Of a stretch of DNA of 64,000 bases, positions 61,906-64,000 are shown in pieces; the first letter of the stretch is position 1; each line of letters opens with the position of its first letter. A program made the translations under genes and the position numbers. The notes under the pieces were generated by a model. That model did not search any database. It was not told the origin of the DNA and worked only from the letters and a program-made list of their open reading frames with translations. Location of the stretch: positions 186,001 through 250,000 of the forward strand of contig CBIHOV010000006.1 of NCBI GenBank assembly GCA_966211765.1. Direction: 5' to 3'. The stretch is from Paraflavitalea sp966211765. Its GTDB lineage: Bacteria > Bacteroidota > Bacteroidia > Chitinophagales > Chitinophagaceae.

Positions 61906-62795
61906 TCTCCCTATTAATTCCCGTATTCAATCAGAATGTCAATACATTGATAGCCCGGCTAAGCGCCGGGCTTTCCCATTTAGGGCAGGCCGGTGAGATC
62001 ATCGTGATGGAAGATGGGTCTGATGCCGCTTACCAACAGCTCAACAGTCCCCTCGCCACACTGCCTTTCGTGCGTTACATTCCTCATGCGCAAAACCATG
62101 GCCGCATCCGCATCCGGCAAATGCTGGCAGCGGCAGCAGCGGGCGAATGGTTGCTTTTCCTGGATGGCGATAGCGAATTATGCTCGGATAACTTTTTACA
62201 GCAGTACTACCAGGCCATTGAAGGCAATACCGGGGTGGTAGTAGGTGGCAGAACATATAGCTCAACACCACCGGACGATTGCACACTTCGTTTGCACTGG
62301 AAATATGGATCAGCAAGAGAGGGGAGGAGACCAGGTGAAAAACAGCAGCCTGCTTTTATGACCAATAACTTTCTTATTCAGGCCACCTGTTTCAATCAAT
62401 TGTCGTTTGATACCGGTAATGAAGGATATGGTCATGAAGATACCTCGATCGGCATGCAGCTGGAGAAGGCTGGCATACCGGTGAACTACATCGATAACCC
62501 TGTTTTACACACAGGACTTGAAAAAAATACGGTATTCATAACCAAGTCGGAAAATGCCTTGCTGAACCTCTATAAATTGAGTACCCAGGTGCCTGGAGAT
62601 ACGCTGGCCCGGCATGTAAAGCTATTCAGGGTGTATCAAACACTAAAGGCCTGGAATGGCTTATGGATAGCTAAGGGAGTTTATAAATTGCTAAGAAAAT
62701 ACATTCTACGCAACCTGCATTCCTGCAACCCCTCTTTAACTCTTTTTGATCTCTACAGACTTCAATACTTCATCCGCCTGAACAATCAAAAATAG
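61902..62795 (+). CDS. Family 2 glycosyltransferase
   Basis: 297 residues. GT-A fold: SLLIPVFNQNVNTLIARLSA at the N terminus, EDGSDAAYQ, GRIRIRQMLAAAAAGEWLLF and the metal-binding LDGDSEL (DxD-like), with EGYGHEDTSIGMQLEKAG (EDxx catalytic-type motif). No membrane helix, so it acts at the cytoplasmic face. Acceptor unknown. Four-base overlap with ftsE implies translational coupling. Confidence 0.88.
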   Translation: MISLLIPVFNQNVNTLIARLSAGLSHLGQAGEIIVMEDGSDAAYQQLNSPLATLPFVRYIPHAQNHGRIRIRQMLAAAAAGEWLLFLDGDSELCSDNFLQQYYQAIEGNTGVVVGGRTYSSTPPDDCTLRLHWKYGSAREGRRPGEKQQPAFMTNNFLIQATCFNQLSFDTGNEGYGHEDTSIGMQLEKAGIPVNYIDNPVLHTGLEKNTVFITKSENALLNLYKLSTQVPGDTLARHVKLFRVYQTLKAWNGLWIAKGVYKLLRKYILRNLHSCNPSLTLFDLYRLQYFIRLNNQK

Positions 62796-62846
62796 CCGCA
62801 ATTCCCTTTCTCGTTGTCTTTGTTGCCTCGGTGCCTATTCAGTTCC

Positions 62847-63998
62847 TCAATGCCTTGTTACCTCTTCATTCTGCCATACCAGCTTAATTAGCTGCTTCGT
62901 CAGCTGTCCATGATTCATAAAGGGTGCTAAGATCTCTTTGCGCAGTAATAATTCGTGTTCATCAAAAGGTTGGTGGTACAATTGAATAATGATCGATTGG
63001 AATGCTTCGGCCGTAGTAGCTACATGGCAGGCAGTATCCAGGCCGGAATTGTTGACCATGGTGGGGTTCACTACACAATGCCTGCCTGCGAACAGGGCAT
63101 TTAATAATTTTACGGACCTGCTTTTTCTGCAGAAAGAAGGCAGTACGTGGATCTGTGCCTTCCTGAGCAGGTCATTCATTTCCTGCGCAGAAGGATTGGC
63201 GATCAGGCAGGCATGGCCATGCAGGTTCACCTCACGTTCAAGCCGCGGAGAGGGCTTCTTGCCTGCTATAATAAATGGGACATCAATCTTATTGAAAATA
63301 TTCGTCAGCAGCCAGATCGCTGCTTCTTCATTTTCTGCTACTGAGAGGTTACCATGGTACAAACAAAAACAGCCAATACCGGTTTCCGTTTCTACTGAAG
63401 TAAAGGGCAGCATAGGAGGGAGGCATACCACATTGCGGGCGTTCAACTTCTGCCGGTAGATCGCTACATCCTGTTCCGATAAAGCGAGGAATAATGCCTT
63501 GTCGGCAATCGTCTTTTCATAGTTCTTCAATAACCGGCTCTCATGATGGTAATAGATCTTCTTCAGGGGCTGTAAAACGGTAGTTGTTTTGCACAACTGT
63601 TCATAATATTCATACTCCACATTCATCAGCCTCACCAGCGTTTGCCGGTTATTAAACCGCTCATCATTCAACAGGTAGGTGCAGTGAATCCCTTCCAGCA
63701 ATATGGGGTAATTGTCTTCCAGTAATTTCTCGCGCAGCTGATTGCAGGAACGCGAAGCCACGATATAAGGGAGCTTCGGTGTAATGCATTTATGCCCTGT
63801 CAATCGCTGATAATAATGCACGGCAGCGCAATACTGATCCAGCTCGGGTTGCTGGCCACGACCATCATCAAAACAATGCAGGTGAACCTTCACGCCTGCA
63901 CCATGCAATGCTTTAACTGTACAAAATACATCGATCACACCGCCATAATCTACGGGGTAAGGAACGTCCGACGAAACTATATGTATGTGCTTTTCCAA
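62847..63998 (-). CDS. Glycosyltransferase (GT-B type), start uncertain at window edge
   Basis: 383 residues visible. N-terminal IHIVSSDVPYPVDYGGVIDV, typical of glycosyltransferase family 4/1-like proteins, then a GT-B C-terminal half with CLYHGNLSVAENEEAAIWLL, FIIAGKKPSPRLER and AQIHVLPSFCRKSRSVKLLN, ALFAGRHCVV. The only start in the window is a TTG at 63998, two bases from the edge; the frame remains open, so the real start may lie outside. Retaining transferase using a nucleotide sugar; acceptor unknown. Convergent with the GT2 gene. Confidence 0.82.
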   Translation of the reverse strand: MEKHIHIVSSDVPYPVDYGGVIDVFCTVKALHGAGVKVHLHCFDDGRGQQPELDQYCAAVHYYQRLTGHKCITPKLPYIVASRSCNQLREKLLEDNYPILLEGIHCTYLLNDERFNNRQTLVRLMNVEYEYYEQLCKTTTVLQPLKKIYYHHESRLLKNYEKTIADKALFLALSEQDVAIYRQKLNARNVVCLPPMLPFTSVETETGIGCFCLYHGNLSVAENEEAAIWLLTNIFNKIDVPFIIAGKKPSPRLEREVNLHGHACLIANPSAQEMNDLLRKAQIHVLPSFCRKSRSVKLLNALFAGRHCVVNPTMVNNSGLDTACHVATTAEAFQSIIIQLYHQPFDEHELLLRKEILAPFMNHGQLTKQLIKLVWQNEEVTRH

Positions 63999-64000
63999 AA

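Noticed and set aside
1..64000. CRISPR array, tRNA, rRNA, insertion sequence or prophage
   Set aside because: No regularly spaced repeats, cloverleaf candidates, transposase or phage structural genes were seen on reading the window.

Overview
The window looks like chromosomal DNA of a Bacteroidota bacterium, most likely family Chitinophagaceae (inference). Supporting signs are a SusC/SusD pair, several TonB-dependent outer-membrane receptors, a type IX secretion (T9SS) C-terminal domain, many lipoproteins, a sphingolipid operon, and promoters of the TTTG-N19/20-TAnnTTTG type. Gene density is high and mostly ordinary. I see no rRNA, tRNA, CRISPR array, transposase or phage gene.

Layout. 1-2.4 kb: end of an F420/NADP-oxidoreductase-like gene, a DUF1801 protein and a quinone oxidoreductase. 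2.4-11.5 kb: a TPR sensor histidine kinase with a sigma-54 response regulator, a formylglycine-generating-enzyme-like protein with a small T9SS cargo, a tiny hypothetical, and a second, orphan TPR histidine kinase. 11.5-16 kb: katG, a protein with a CFI-box-like C terminus, and a secreted unknown. 16.4-21 kb: an isolated SusC/SusD pair ending in a strong terminator. 21.1-23.6 kb: an SRPBCC-ArsR-oxidoreductase operon with a readable promoter and two operators, a hairpin-rich gap, and small secreted unknowns.

23.8-36.1 kb is the most unusual region. One long minus-strand operon starts with a 36-residue peptide ending in a doubled HCCG motif. It continues with a GRDP-like protein, a protein with a PqqD-like C terminus, a TonB receptor, a DUF4374 lipoprotein, two DUF3526 ABC permeases, an ABC ATPase and a second TonB receptor. 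Next to it lie a His/Cys-rich secreted protein and a divergent dithiol-oxidoreductase-like flavoprotein. I read this as a candidate locus for a ribosomally made, Cys-rich, possibly metal-binding peptide with its own export and uptake; this is inference.

36.1-45.3 kb: lipoproteins, including a large modular L-domain protein, a NarL-type two-component pair, a UMF1-type MFS transporter and a CDP-alcohol phosphatidyltransferase-like protein. 45.3-56.9 kb: a 12-gene minus-strand operon encoding what looks like a complete route from serine and acyl donors to ceramide, plus inositol-lipid headgroup synthesis: serine palmitoyltransferase, candidate ceramide synthase, CerR-like reductase, myo-inositol-phosphate synthase, PgpA-like phosphatase, GtrA, DUF5686, PI-phosphate synthase-like, DUF4833, fatty-acid hydroxylase, PAP2/IPC-synthase-like and a HAD phosphatase. 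57.1-64 kb: an AraC regulator, STM3941, GrpB, VOC and GNAT proteins, FtsE, and two glycosyltransferases, the last running to the window edge.
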